32,964 nucleotides of DNA from Streptosporangiaceae bacterium NEAU-GS5 (GTDB lineage: Bacteria > Actinomycetota > Actinomycetes > Streptosporangiales > Streptosporangiaceae): NCBI GenBank assembly GCA_017592665.1, contig JAGFNW010000062.1, positions 1 to 32,964 of the forward strand. Direction: 5' to 3'. Numbering within the stretch: position 1 is the first letter of the stretch; the number at the start of each line of letters is the position of its first letter. A model generated the notes under the pieces. The model searched no databases, was not told the DNA's origin, and worked only from the letters and a program-made list of their open reading frames with translations. Position numbers and translations under genes: made by a program. Positions 16,028-24,429 of the stretch are shown one piece after another.

Positions 16028-19000
16028 CTACAATTCACCGCGTTCAACTGCGAGGGCCAACTCCACTTTGGAGCGCAGACCGGTTTTTGCGTACACCCGG
16101 GTGAGGTAGACCTCGACGGTCTTACGGCTGTAGTGCAGCTCCTCGGCGATCTGCGGGTTGCTCATGCCGCCCGCGACCAGCTCGATCACCTTACGCTCCG
16201 ACGGGGTGAGCGCGCCGCTCGAGCTCGGCGCCAGCCCGGCCTCACGCAGCCGCGTCGCGGTCCGCTCGCGCCACGGGGCCGCGCCCAGCTCGGTGAAGAT
16301 CGCGTGCGCCCGGGCCAGCTGGCCGGTGTCTCCAATGATCGCCAGCACCAGCCGCGCCCTGGCCTCCTCGAACGGCAGCCCGTCGGCCCTGGCCCGCTCC
16401 AGCGCCGCGCCCGCCCTGCTCTTGTCCTGGAACGCCCATCCGGCCACCAGGTCGGCGCCCATCTGGGCCCGGGGCGTGCCGGTGGCGGCCACCTCGTCGA
16501 GGCTCCGCGACACGGCGCGGGCCGCGGTCAGGTCGGCCCCGCCGAGAACCATGGCCTGTACGGCCAAGGCCCGGTGGCGCACGTCCCCGGGGCCGATCTG
16601 GAGCGCGTGCTCGACGTGCCGCCGGGCGGCCGCGCGGTCGCCCCGGCCGAGCGCCACCCGAGCCGCGTGCACGGCCCGCAGACTGATTTGCAGCGGGCAG
16701 TCCGGCGGCTCGTCCGTGAGCACCTTGTCGGCCTCGTCGTAGCGGCCCTGGTCGATCAGGATCTCCAGCTCCACGTTTCGCAAAAGGCCGTAGTTCTCCA
16801 TTTGCCCGGCCTCGGCCAGCGCCCTTCCCGCAATCTCGATGTCGGCCAGCGCCTGCTCCCACTCGCCGGCCAGCCGGCGCACCACGGCCCGGCTTCGTAC
16901 ATTCTGGCCCGCGATGTCGTGCCAGCCCAGTGCTCGGTGGATCTTCTCGGCCTGCTCCAGCAGCTCGACAGCCCGGCCGCGTGACCCGGCGACCGCGGTG
17001 ACGTGCGCGGCCGACTCCAGGGAGGCCAGCCGGGCGGCCGGCGGGCTCGCCGCGGCGAAGGCCAGCAGCTCGTCGATCGCGTCCTGGGCGCCCGCCCAGT
17101 CACCGCGGACGACCGCGTGCATGGCGAGCGCGCCGAACGCGATCACCCGATCCTCGGGCGGGCAGTCGGGCATCGCCGCGGCGACCAGGGCGACCCGCTC
17201 GGTCGTGTCGTGGCCGAGCTCGGCCTCGATCAGGGCGCACTGCGCGTGCATCGCCGTCGTGTCGTCGGCATGCGGGAGCTGGGCGGCCGCGACCTCCAGG
17301 GCCGGGATGTAGCCGCCCATGGCGTGCGCGGCACCGACGACCGTCAGCGCGGTCCGGGTGCGCCGACGCCCGGGCGCCAGCAGATGGAGCGCGCGCCGCC
17401 CGGCCTCGAACGCCAGCTGCGGGCGGGAGCCCTTCCAGTACGACAGGGCTTGGCGGGCCAGCAGCTCACCACGTTCGGTCACGTCGGCCAGATCGGCGGC
17501 GCGGCCGTACCAGTGGGCGGCCGACAGCGGGGCGGTCCACCGGGTGAGCTCGGCCGCGCGGAGCATGGCGGGCAGCGCGTCCTGTGTGGAGCCGCCTTCG
17601 GCGACGTGTGTTGCCCATTCCAGGACCCGGCGGGCGCCGCTGAGCCCCTGCGCGCGCAGCAGCTCAGCGATCTTGCTGTGCAGGCCACGCCGCTTGGCCG
17701 GCGCGAGGTCCGCGTACAGGGTCTCGGCGACCAGCGGGTGCGCGAACCGGTAGCCGTCGCCCATGTAGACGAGCACGCCGTCGCGTACGAGCCCGACCAG
17801 CGCCTTCTCGGCCTTACGCGCGTCCAGCCCGGCCAGTCGGCCGAGCGCGGCCAGCGTGCCGGGCGTGTCGATCGCGGTGGTGTCGCGTGTACGGCCGAGC
17901 GTGGCCAGCACGCGGGCCAGCTCGCGCTCTGCCTGGTCGCGCTGGAAGACCCGGCGCAGGATCGCGCCCCGGCGGGCCCCGGGGTCGGGCGACTGGACCG
18001 CGCCGCTCTGGACCAGCGTGAGCACGGCCTCCTGGACGAACCACGGGTTGCCCCGGCTGGCTTCGTGGATCCGTTTGATCGTCTCGTCGCTGGGCGTGCG
18101 GCCGAGCAGCTGGGTGACAAGTTCGGCCACCGCGGTCATGGAGAGCGGCTCCAGCATCACGGTCATGTCGGCGTCGAGCAGGGGCTCGTGCCGGGCCGTA
18201 CAGACGACGACCAGCTGGGGGACGTGCCGGGAAAGCGAGGAGAGCAGGCTGAGTGTGTCGGCGTCGGCGTGGTGGACGTCGTCGATGGCGAGCAGGGTGG
18301 GCCCGGGCAGCGAGGCGAGCAGCTGCGCGGCCAGCACCGCCGGAGCCGTGGGCGAGTTGATCCCGGCCACCGACGGCCTGGTCGAGGGGCGGCCAGACTG
18401 GCCCGCGGAGCGGTCGATCGCGTCGTAGAGCTCCCACAGCACCTGCTGCCCCTCCGCGTCCCGGCCGAGCACCTCGAGCGCGTCGACGAGCGGCGCGTAC
18501 GGCAGGCCCTCGTCGAGCTCGCGCGCCTGGCCGCGGAGCAACCGCACTTTCGGGGCATTGGCGATGACCTCATCCAGCAGGTGGGTCTTGCCGATGCCGG
18601 CCTCGCCGGTGATCAGGATGGTCTTGGGAGGCCTGCGCAAGGCTCGGAGTATCTGAGCAAGGACCGCAGCGCGCCCCACGGAAGCAGCCGAAGAGACCAT
18701 CCCTGGAAATGTTTCGTTGGGACTCTTACGTTGCTTGGAGTCAGCCTGGACCGTGGATTGTGCCCGACGAGTTAGTTCGGGATTATTGTGTATCCATAGC
18801 AGTGGGCTAGCATTCCAGTTCGCCAGGAATATCCGTAGATCATCGATAGCTTCGGGATGCTCGTGAAGCAGTTCGTCGATGCGAACTCGCCAGCGGGGAA
18901 GGAGACTCCGGCGGGTTTGATCCCGATCGGGATGTGCAGCGGCCCCCACAGCAGCGGCCGATCGATCGAGAAGCTCGGTGATAGTTTCTTGGCGGATGTC

Positions 19001-20695
19001 ACCGCGGCTGAACAACCGGATGAAGACCTCCCTGGCTTGTAGCCAGGTGTTTGTTGCCATAGCTCCGATGAGCGTGACGCATGTCGCTTCAATAAGTTCG
19101 ATGGCTGTGTCCGGCGGGTTCACTTGCGTGAGATAGGACAGGGCCGTCTCGCTGATGAGCGCAAACGAGTCGTGCAAGGCTGGGATGGATTGATCGCCGA
19201 GGCCAGCCGGGACACGGAGCAAGGACCGGAAGACATCGCGATCGCTTCCAGCATGGGATTCGATCTCCGCTGAGACCTCGGTCAAAACGTCCCGGGTTTG
19301 GAGCATATCGATTGTTCGCCAGACTTCTGAGCGGCTGATCGATTCCAGCAACGTTTCGCGCGCCCCGTCGACGAACGCATAGAGTCCTCGCGCAGGATCC
19401 TCTGGCCGCAGAAGGCCACTGAGGATAACCTCAGCTAGGTGTGATGGGCGGGGCCGATCGATCATTCGCCGTAGCAGGATGCGCATCAATGGCAGCCATG
19501 GAGTGGTCACCGCGATGTAGGCGCACAGCAGATACGCTTCCTCGGACACGGCCGCCCGAAAGCGTGACACTTGCTCGGTCATCGGCAGTTGATGCTCAGC
19601 CGTGACTATCCTATCGTGGGACTTCGGCCGTCGATTTGTATGCGTAATCGATATTGGCACGCCTTTGCTGCCGGTGGTTCCAGCCAGGAGTCTGGCCCAG
19701 TTGCCGAGCCAGCGCGGTGTGAGCTCTAGAACAGGAATGGGAATTGTGTCGGGGATCCGTTCGAGCGTCACATCCCCCACCGGCCTATAGCTCAGCGAGC
19801 TGTTAGGTGACCCTAGACGGAAGGACGCCGCCATAGCGGGTTCGGTGATCAGGCTACTTCGGTGCCACATACGTTCGGGGAGTGTGTGGAGGATAGCCGT
19901 AGGACCATGTCGGGCCCAGCGGTGAACGACGCGTTCCGCTCGCCCGTCCCACCAGATGCGTCCGCCAGAATCGGTGAGAACGATGATAACGCGGCGGCCG
20001 GAGGGGGCGATCAACACGTCCGGGTCGTGGCTGCCTGCCCCAGTGGTACGAGGGGTGACGGCGAGGTGTCCGCTGTGATCGGACAGGTTCCAGATCCGGA
20101 TATCACGAAACGCCCCCAGTTGGAGGAACATGCGGTGCAGCTCGGTGGCTAAGGGCTGCCATAACAGCATTGATGGACTGGTATCGACAATCAGGCTCAG
20201 GTCAAGCCAACGCTCAGGGAGGGCAGTCAGAACGGGCATCCAAAGCCGAGTGTGGGCAGGCTGCTCGGCGATGTAGCGAGCAGTCGCATCCTCGTCGACC
20301 AAATCCATTCGACGCGACGGGACTCCTCGTTTTATCGGGCGTAGTGCCCGCTGCAATGCGAGAGACTCAGTCAGCATTGGCGCGTTCGGAGTAAGAACGA
20401 TCTTGGCGTTGGCGTCTGCGACTGTGGGGCTAGGCTGAGGAATATGCAGCTCTCGCGGCGGATCGGCGCTTCGCGCAGCCGTGTCGCGGTGTGGTAGCGA
20501 GGAGCCCCGTGTCGCATCCGCTGATGAACCGGACGAGGGGCCTACGTCCCCTGTCGTCTGCAGCTCAGATCGTCCATCGTGCAGGTGATTGGCCAGCCAC
20601 AGGGCCTCGGCAAGTTCCAGGCCAGTCAACGGCGCGCCGATTGCGTTGCATACCAGGGCCAGATCAAATATCTGGGTGCGGGGTTCAGTCGTCAT
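16028..20695 (-). CDS. SAV_2336-type vWA protein fused to LAL-type STAND/LuxR regulator
   Basis: A 1555-aa protein. Residues 1-40 fit the SAV_2336 N-terminal domain. A vWA-like domain follows with a MIDAS motif (LSLIVDTSPSM, Asp171, Ser173, Ser175), and a helical region runs to about 640. At residue 666 (Met, base 18700) a full LAL regulator starts: M-V-S-S-A-A-S-V-G-R, Walker A GEAGIGKTH (697-705), Walker B LLAIDDVHHAD, TPR-like helices rich in Ala/Arg, and a C-terminal LuxR HTH (LTPSERKVIELVAGGMSNPQ, KTVEVYLTRVYAKTGL). The 890-aa second half is the length of a stand-alone LAL protein, and its DNA is visibly richer in GC than the first half. Start ATG 20695 overlaps the moxR stop by 11 bp. 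A vWA-MoxR partner that can also bind DNA is unusual. An internal start at 18700 producing a separate LAL protein is possible. Confidence 0.88.
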   Translation of the reverse strand: MTTEPRTQIFDLALVCNAIGAPLTGLELAEALWLANHLHDGRSELQTTGDVGPSSGSSADATRGSSLPHRDTAARSADPPRELHIPQPSPTVADANAKIVLTPNAPMLTESLALQRALRPIKRGVPSRRMDLVDEDATARYIAEQPAHTRLWMPVLTALPERWLDLSLIVDTSPSMLLWQPLATELHRMFLQLGAFRDIRIWNLSDHSGHLAVTPRTTGAGSHDPDVLIAPSGRRVIIVLTDSGGRIWWDGRAERVVHRWARHGPTAILHTLPERMWHRSSLITEPAMAASFRLGSPNSSLSYRPVGDVTLERIPDTIPIPVLELTPRWLGNWARLLAGTTGSKGVPISITHTNRRPKSHDRIVTAEHQLPMTEQVSRFRAAVSEEAYLLCAYIAVTTPWLPLMRILLRRMIDRPRPSHLAEVILSGLLRPEDPARGLYAFVDGARETLLESISRSEVWRTIDMLQTRDVLTEVSAEIESHAGSDRDVFRSLLRVPAGLGDQSIPALHDSFALISETALSYLTQVNPPDTAIELIEATCVTLIGAMATNTWLQAREVFIRLFSRGDIRQETITELLDRSAAAVGAAAHPDRDQTRRSLLPRWRVRIDELLHEHPEAIDDLRIFLANWNASPLLWIHNNPELTRRAQSTVQADSKQRKSPNETFPGMVSSAASVGRAAVLAQILRALRRPPKTILITGEAGIGKTHLLDEVIANAPKVRLLRGQARELDEGLPYAPLVDALEVLGRDAEGQQVLWELYDAIDRSAGQSGRPSTRPSVAGINSPTAPAVLAAQLLASLPGPTLLAIDDVHHADADTLSLLSSLSRHVPQLVVVCTARHEPLLDADMTVMLEPLSMTAVAELVTQLLGRTPSDETIKRIHEASRGNPWFVQEAVLTLVQSGAVQSPDPGARRGAILRRVFQRDQAERELARVLATLGRTRDTTAIDTPGTLAALGRLAGLDARKAEKALVGLVRDGVLVYMGDGYRFAHPLVAETLYADLAPAKRRGLHSKIAELLRAQGLSGARRVLEWATHVAEGGSTQDALPAMLRAAELTRWTAPLSAAHWYGRAADLADVTERGELLARQALSYWKGSRPQLAFEAGRRALHLLAPGRRRTRTALTVVGAAHAMGGYIPALEVAAAQLPHADDTTAMHAQCALIEAELGHDTTERVALVAAAMPDCPPEDRVIAFGALAMHAVVRGDWAGAQDAIDELLAFAAASPPAARLASLESAAHVTAVAGSRGRAVELLEQAEKIHRALGWHDIAGQNVRSRAVVRRLAGEWEQALADIEIAGRALAEAGQMENYGLLRNVELEILIDQGRYDEADKVLTDEPPDCPLQISLRAVHAARVALGRGDRAAARRHVEHALQIGPGDVRHRALAVQAMVLGGADLTAARAVSRSLDEVAATGTPRAQMGADLVAGWAFQDKSRAGAALERARADGLPFEEARARLVLAIIGDTGQLARAHAIFTELGAAPWRERTATRLREAGLAPSSSGALTPSERKVIELVAGGMSNPQIAEELHYSRKTVEVYLTRVYAKTGLRSKVELALAVERGEL

Positions 20696-21695
20696 CGGTA
20701 TCCGCTAAGCCCTCGCCCACTCGTCGGAGGAATGGCATGATCTTATCGGCGAGTGCGAGCCGATCTGCGGTTCCCACGCGAGCGTGATGAATCAGATGGA
20801 CCGCGTTGAGTAATTGATCGGTGGCCAGCTCTCCGGAGTTTCTGCGAGCGAAGAAGTGCTCGATCAAATCATCACTCTGAGATGCCAAGTCTCCGAGGTG
20901 GGCACGGACGATGCCTGTCAACGTGGCACGATCGGGCTGAGGTAGCTGTGCATTCATGCATCTGCGTAAGAACGCCGGCGGGAATTCGCGTTCACCGTTG
21001 CTAGTCATAATGATCAGCGGGAAGGCATTGCACAGTACAATACCACCGCTAACCGTTGCGCGTCCACCTATATCGGCAGTACGGACCTCGGCCTCTTGAC
21101 GAGCCAACCGAGCGAGCTCAGGAATGTGATACTCGCCTTTCTCAAAGATGGTGAGCAGGTCATTAGGCAGATCGATATCGCTTTTGTCAATCTCATCGAT
21201 CAGCAGAACACGGGGACGACGATGCGGCAGCAGCGCTGTACCCAGCGGCCCTAGTCGGACGAATCGCCCTGCGTCCTCCTCGCCATCGAGGTCAGCGGCA
21301 TCTTTGCGGCTTGCTTCGTAGAGACGAGTGATCGGATCGTATTGGTAGAGGCCGTCGCGCAGGGTCACACGGCTAGTGATGGGCCAGTGTAGGACAGGTC
21401 CCAGGCGTAGCTCGTGGGCTACCGCGTAAGCCAGTGATGACTTGCCGGTGCCTGGCCGTCCCGTCACCAGCAGCGGCCGCCGTAGGTAAAGTGCCGCGTT
21501 CACTTGCTCGACCGCGGCCTGTGCGGGCCGGTAGTTTTCGGCTTGATGAAGGGAGCCGGCGCTTACCCGGGGCGGATCAGGCGGTAGATCGATGAGTGGT
21601 CCGCCTTCGAAAATCCTCCAAGGCGGTGGAGGAGACAGACTGTCGATGCCATCGTGCGGCTGACCTGTTCCGGTGTATACCAACCAGTCGGACAT
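20685..21695 (-). CDS. MoxR-family AAA+ ATPase
   Basis: A 336-aa AAA+ ATPase. Start ATG 21695 is preferred because it has AGAGGA just upstream; the ATG at 21707 overlaps the stop of the protease gene. Walker A GRPGTGKSS (79-87), Walker B VLLIDEID (163-170), sensor 1 IIMTSN (228-233) and FPPAFLRRC (238-246) with the arginine-finger region are all present. The family works with vWA proteins, using ATP to remodel or load partners. Gene order (protease-VMAP, MoxR, vWA) matches the vWA-MoxR-VMAP ternary conflict systems proposed for bacteria. It overlaps the vWA gene by 11 bp, and only 11 bp separate its start from the protease stop, so these are co-translated. Confidence 0.9.
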   Translation of the reverse strand: MSDWLVYTGTGQPHDGIDSLSPPPPWRIFEGGPLIDLPPDPPRVSAGSLHQAENYRPAQAAVEQVNAALYLRRPLLVTGRPGTGKSSLAYAVAHELRLGPVLHWPITSRVTLRDGLYQYDPITRLYEASRKDAADLDGEEDAGRFVRLGPLGTALLPHRRPRVLLIDEIDKSDIDLPNDLLTIFEKGEYHIPELARLARQEAEVRTADIGGRATVSGGIVLCNAFPLIIMTSNGEREFPPAFLRRCMNAQLPQPDRATLTGIVRAHLGDLASQSDDLIEHFFARRNSGELATDQLLNAVHLIHHARVGTADRLALADKIMPFLRRVGEGLADTDDD

Positions 21696-21706
21696 AATTC
21701 CTCTCA

Positions 21707-23377
21707 TTACGCCATCGCTAGAGGCGGGTCAGGTCGGCGCAGCGGATCGTCCCAAAACAGCGTGATCCAGCGCCCACACTGGTCGCGGTCGAGGCCTTCA
21801 GCCAGTCGTCGCACCTCCCGGACCTGCATGGGCAAGTCGTCGGGAGCACAGTTACGCACGAGGGCAGACATTTGTTCGACGAATCGGTCGCCGGGACACG
21901 TACTCTCCTGCGCCCCCGTGGAGTGTTCCGCACACGTCCAGCGGCGTGACCATAGCATGATCGGCACGCCATATTTGAGTGCCATCCGGCGTTGCCGTTT
22001 CCAGGAGCCAGCGCCGATGACGACAGTATGGTCGTCGCCAGCGAGCAGGGCGCGTAGCGCACGGTCATCTCGCCGATCGCGACAGTCGAAGAGGTCGGGG
22101 GCAACTGCACCAGCTCGGCGCAGTTCGCGCCAGCGAGTAATGGCCTTCTCGCGACGTACGCCAGGCTTAAGACGGCGCACGTCGCGGATCACGACGGGAT
22201 ACAGCAGGCCGAGGGGTTCGCGGTCTGCGGGATCGCTAAACCATTCGTCGACCGGTCGGTCTAACCACGTTTCTGGCATGACGAACTCGATCAAGAACTC
22301 TTGCCCCTCGACACATTCGAGGAATTTTGGAAGCTCCTGTTCAACTTGGGCTCGTACCTGTCGCGCAGTTTCAATAGGGTCGAAGTCTACGTGTCGAGTT
22401 CGCGTCGTTCCCCACGTGGACAGTGCCAGGAGGTAGCCACCCGCTCCGCTATGATCGACCCGAACGATAATGGATGGGATGGAGGCATCGTGGGGTTCGC
22501 TGCGCCCCCCCGGAAAGAGCCGGCGGATCTGATCAGCAACAGCGCGGCGTGTAAGCCGGGGCGCCAATGCATCGAGATAGGCATTCAGGCGGATCGCGGC
22601 TATCTCTCCAAGATCGTGCTCTTCTGCGACATGGCGTATTGACTCCCATACGGTTGCGAATCGCGCCTTCGCCGTATGGAAGGCTTTTGCGTATATCTCC
22701 TCCAAGGGGGTATCTGTCGTCGAGCCTTGCACCAGCGCTCGCAGCTCGCGCCATATCCGAGGGTCGAGCCATTTGGGGTATAGCCAGTCATCTAGCGGTT
22801 CCCAGTGTCGGCGTAAGGACGGAATTGGGAGCATGAGTCCGATGCGATGCTCGGGGCTGGGGTCGGCGTCGGTGACCATTCCGACTACGGCGTCTGCATC
22901 CGGAGCGTAGACGGCTGCTCCGCTGAATCCCTTCCCCAGCTCCTCGCCGAACCCGTCGGTGTTAGTCAGCTGGATCCACTCACCCGCGACATGCTGCGTC
23001 CAATCGGCGCGCACTGTTGCTATTGAACCGGTTCTGATGTTGCCGCGCCGGAAACCGTAGATCTTGAGATTGCCGTGTCCGGCGGTGCGCAGTTCCGTAG
23101 GCCTGGCGAGGGTCGCGGGCGTGATCGCGACAGGTTCCGCTAGCTCAAGCACAGCCATGTCGCCGTAGTCGCCTTGACGCGCCCACTCGCCCCGGTAAAG
23201 AACGCTCGCAGGCAAGTCGTCGAATGCGCCTCGCCCGCCGGGAAAGCTGACCGTTGTATTGTCACTCCCATCGACAACGTGTGCGGCGGTCAGCACGTGG
23301 CGCGTGTCGATGAGAAATCCGGCGCCGACTCGCCCTGCAGCCTGGATACGTGCATGCCAATGCGGTTCGCGCATCAT
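21707..23377 (-). CDS. Trypsin-like serine protease with VMAP C-terminal domain
   Basis: A 556-aa protein. Start ATG 23377 overlaps the Trypco1 stop (ATGA); ATG 23407 would lie inside that gene. The trypsin-like domain (about 1-195) has the full triad: His33 in LTAAHVV, Asp73 in YGDMAVLEL, Ser152 in GKGFSGAAVY. No signal peptide is seen, so it is cytosolic. A middle helical segment (about 205-290) contains WRELRALVQ. The C-terminal region (300-550) matches VMAP-C: IIVRVDHSGAGGYLLALSTW, FLIEFVMPETWLDRPVDEW, LGLLYPVVIRD, and MLWSRRW near 475-480. VMAP proteins carry an N-terminal effector (here a protease) and associate with vWA-MoxR pairs. The substrate is unknown. All key residues are present, so it is probably active when licensed. 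Confidence 0.9.
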   Translation of the reverse strand: MMREPHWHARIQAAGRVGAGFLIDTRHVLTAAHVVDGSDNTTVSFPGGRGAFDDLPASVLYRGEWARQGDYGDMAVLELAEPVAITPATLARPTELRTAGHGNLKIYGFRRGNIRTGSIATVRADWTQHVAGEWIQLTNTDGFGEELGKGFSGAAVYAPDADAVVGMVTDADPSPEHRIGLMLPIPSLRRHWEPLDDWLYPKWLDPRIWRELRALVQGSTTDTPLEEIYAKAFHTAKARFATVWESIRHVAEEHDLGEIAAIRLNAYLDALAPRLTRRAVADQIRRLFPGGRSEPHDASIPSIIVRVDHSGAGGYLLALSTWGTTRTRHVDFDPIETARQVRAQVEQELPKFLECVEGQEFLIEFVMPETWLDRPVDEWFSDPADREPLGLLYPVVIRDVRRLKPGVRREKAITRWRELRRAGAVAPDLFDCRDRRDDRALRALLAGDDHTVVIGAGSWKRQRRMALKYGVPIMLWSRRWTCAEHSTGAQESTCPGDRFVEQMSALVRNCAPDDLPMQVREVRRLAEGLDRDQCGRWITLFWDDPLRRPDPPLAMA

Positions 23378-23712
23378 TGATTGCTGCCGGGTCGGTCGCG
23401 TGCCCATGAGAGCGTAACCGTCAGGTGTGCTTCGGTGGCCGCCTTGGCGATCACTGCGCCTACCTCCGCGTTGAACTTCACCCCAAACGCGATCTCTACA
23501 CCATCCGGATCGAGGGCAGCGTGCCGGAACGCAGCGAGTGCCTTCACCGCAGCATCTCGCACTCCCTCAAGAGCCGTCTCGAATCGCTGCTTGGCCTGGT
23601 AGACGACCTCGTCCGCCGATAATGATGCTGATCGGAACCCGCCTGGATCTGCATCGTCAACCTCGACGACAACTGAGCCTTCGTTCGTCTCCCAGCGAAG
23701 CAATTCGTTCAT
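23374..23712 (-). CDS. Trypco1 (trypsin-co-occurring domain 1) protein
   Basis: A 112-aa soluble protein starting at ATG 23712 after AAGGCGG. The C-terminal block FGVKFNAEVGAVIAKAATEA followed by HLTVTLSW is the signature of the CU044_2847/Trypco1 family, which co-occurs with trypsin-like proteases in actinobacterial conflict loci. The N-terminal half (GSVVVEVDDADPG) is predicted beta strand, followed by a helix (AKQRFETALEGVRDAAVKAL). It is first in the operon and overlaps the protease gene by four bases. The role is unproven; it may be a regulator, adaptor or substrate of the protease. No membrane segment. Confidence 0.87.
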   Translation of the reverse strand: MNELLRWETNEGSVVVEVDDADPGGFRSASLSADEVVYQAKQRFETALEGVRDAAVKALAAFRHAALDPDGVEIAFGVKFNAEVGAVIAKAATEAHLTVTLSWARDRPGSNQ

Positions 23713-23784
23713 AGGGCCGCCTTCACTGTGGAGGCACTGTCTGTCGGATCAAACATAGCAAGATCACAATCTCAGGTGGGAGCA
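23713..23784. promoter_or_regulatory. Divergent intergenic region of the Trypco1 operon and the small membrane ORF
   Basis: Only 72 bases separate the two divergent starts, so the promoters of both units must lie here or within the 5' ends. It is A/T-richer than the surroundings. No clear -35/-10 pair was identified on either strand. Confidence 0.4.
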
Positions 23785-23991
23785 ATGCGTCACTATCTGG
23801 ATACACTGGCCGAGCTCACGACGAAATGGGTATGCGGGGGCGTCCTCGTTCTCGCCCTCGCGCCGCTGCTGGAGTTTGCCCCGGTGGTCACGATGCTGCA
23901 TCCTTTACTCGCCAAGCTGCTCGGCAGGCCGAGGACGGGCGTCGTGCCTGTTCTCCTCCGGAGCGGCGCAAGGCGACGGAGGACATCGTGA
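23785..23991 (+). CDS. Small putative membrane protein
   Basis: A 68-aa frame from ATG 23785 with GGTGGGAG six bases upstream of the start region. It has one hydrophobic stretch (WVCGGVLVLALAPLLEFAPVV, residues about 14-34), then a Leu-rich segment and an Arg-rich tail (SGARRRRTS). Its TGA overlaps the GTG start of the AAA ATPase fragment (GTGA), which favours a two-gene unit. The Arg-rich tail could be the result of frame drift, and the ORF may be longer in an intact relative. No family is recognised. Confidence 0.45.
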   Translation: MRHYLDTLAELTTKWVCGGVLVLALAPLLEFAPVVTMLHPLLAKLLGRPRTGVVPVLLRSGARRRRTS

Positions 23992-24335
23992 AGTCTGCTG
24001 TGAAGGCCGACCCGCTGCCCGACATGATGCTCGCCGGCAAGTTCGAGCCCTACATCCCCTATATCCGTTTTCCGCATTTCCGGAATCTCGTCGACCACAC
24101 CGAGATCGAGTTCACCTACCCGGTGACAGCGCTTGTCGGGCCCAACGGGACGAACAAGACGGCGATCCTAAGGGCGATTCAGGGCTGTCCTGGCAGCAAG
24201 AACATGGGTAAGTACTGGTTTTCTACCAGTCTTGACCCGATCGGCCCGAACGACCGCCACCGGTGCATCCACGGCTACTGTGCGCCGTCGGCTGGCACGG
24301 TCGTGGAAGTGGTCAAGATTGCGCCTGCCGATAAT
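23988..24335 (+). pseudogene. AAA/RecF-like ATPase, N-terminal fragment
   Basis: GTG 23988 is preceded by ACGGAGGACATC. The protein reads MKSAVKADPLPDMMLAGKFE, then PYIRFPHFRNLVDHTEIEF and a Walker A VALVGPNGTNKTAIL (T-A-L-V-G-P-N-G-T-N-K-T as translated). This is the start of SMC/OLD-like AAA proteins (AAA_15/AAA_21 type), families frequent in phage-defence loci. Homology ends around 24330 (AGTVVEVVKIA), where transposase-associated DNA begins, so signature motif, Walker B and any effector domain are lost. About 115 residues remain. Confidence 0.75.
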
Positions 24336-24429
24336 CTCATCCGCCCAGGTCATAGCCTTACAGGATGTCGCCCAGCATGTGCGAGCTTCGGCCGCAGTGA
24401 CCAGACGAAAGGCGCCATGATGAAGCGCC

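Noticed and set aside
17003-18775. 590-codon plus-strand frame opposite the LAL region
   Set aside because: Arg/Gly/Gln-rich antisense frame caused by extreme GC third positions; the minus strand encodes a recognisable regulator with STAND and LuxR motifs.
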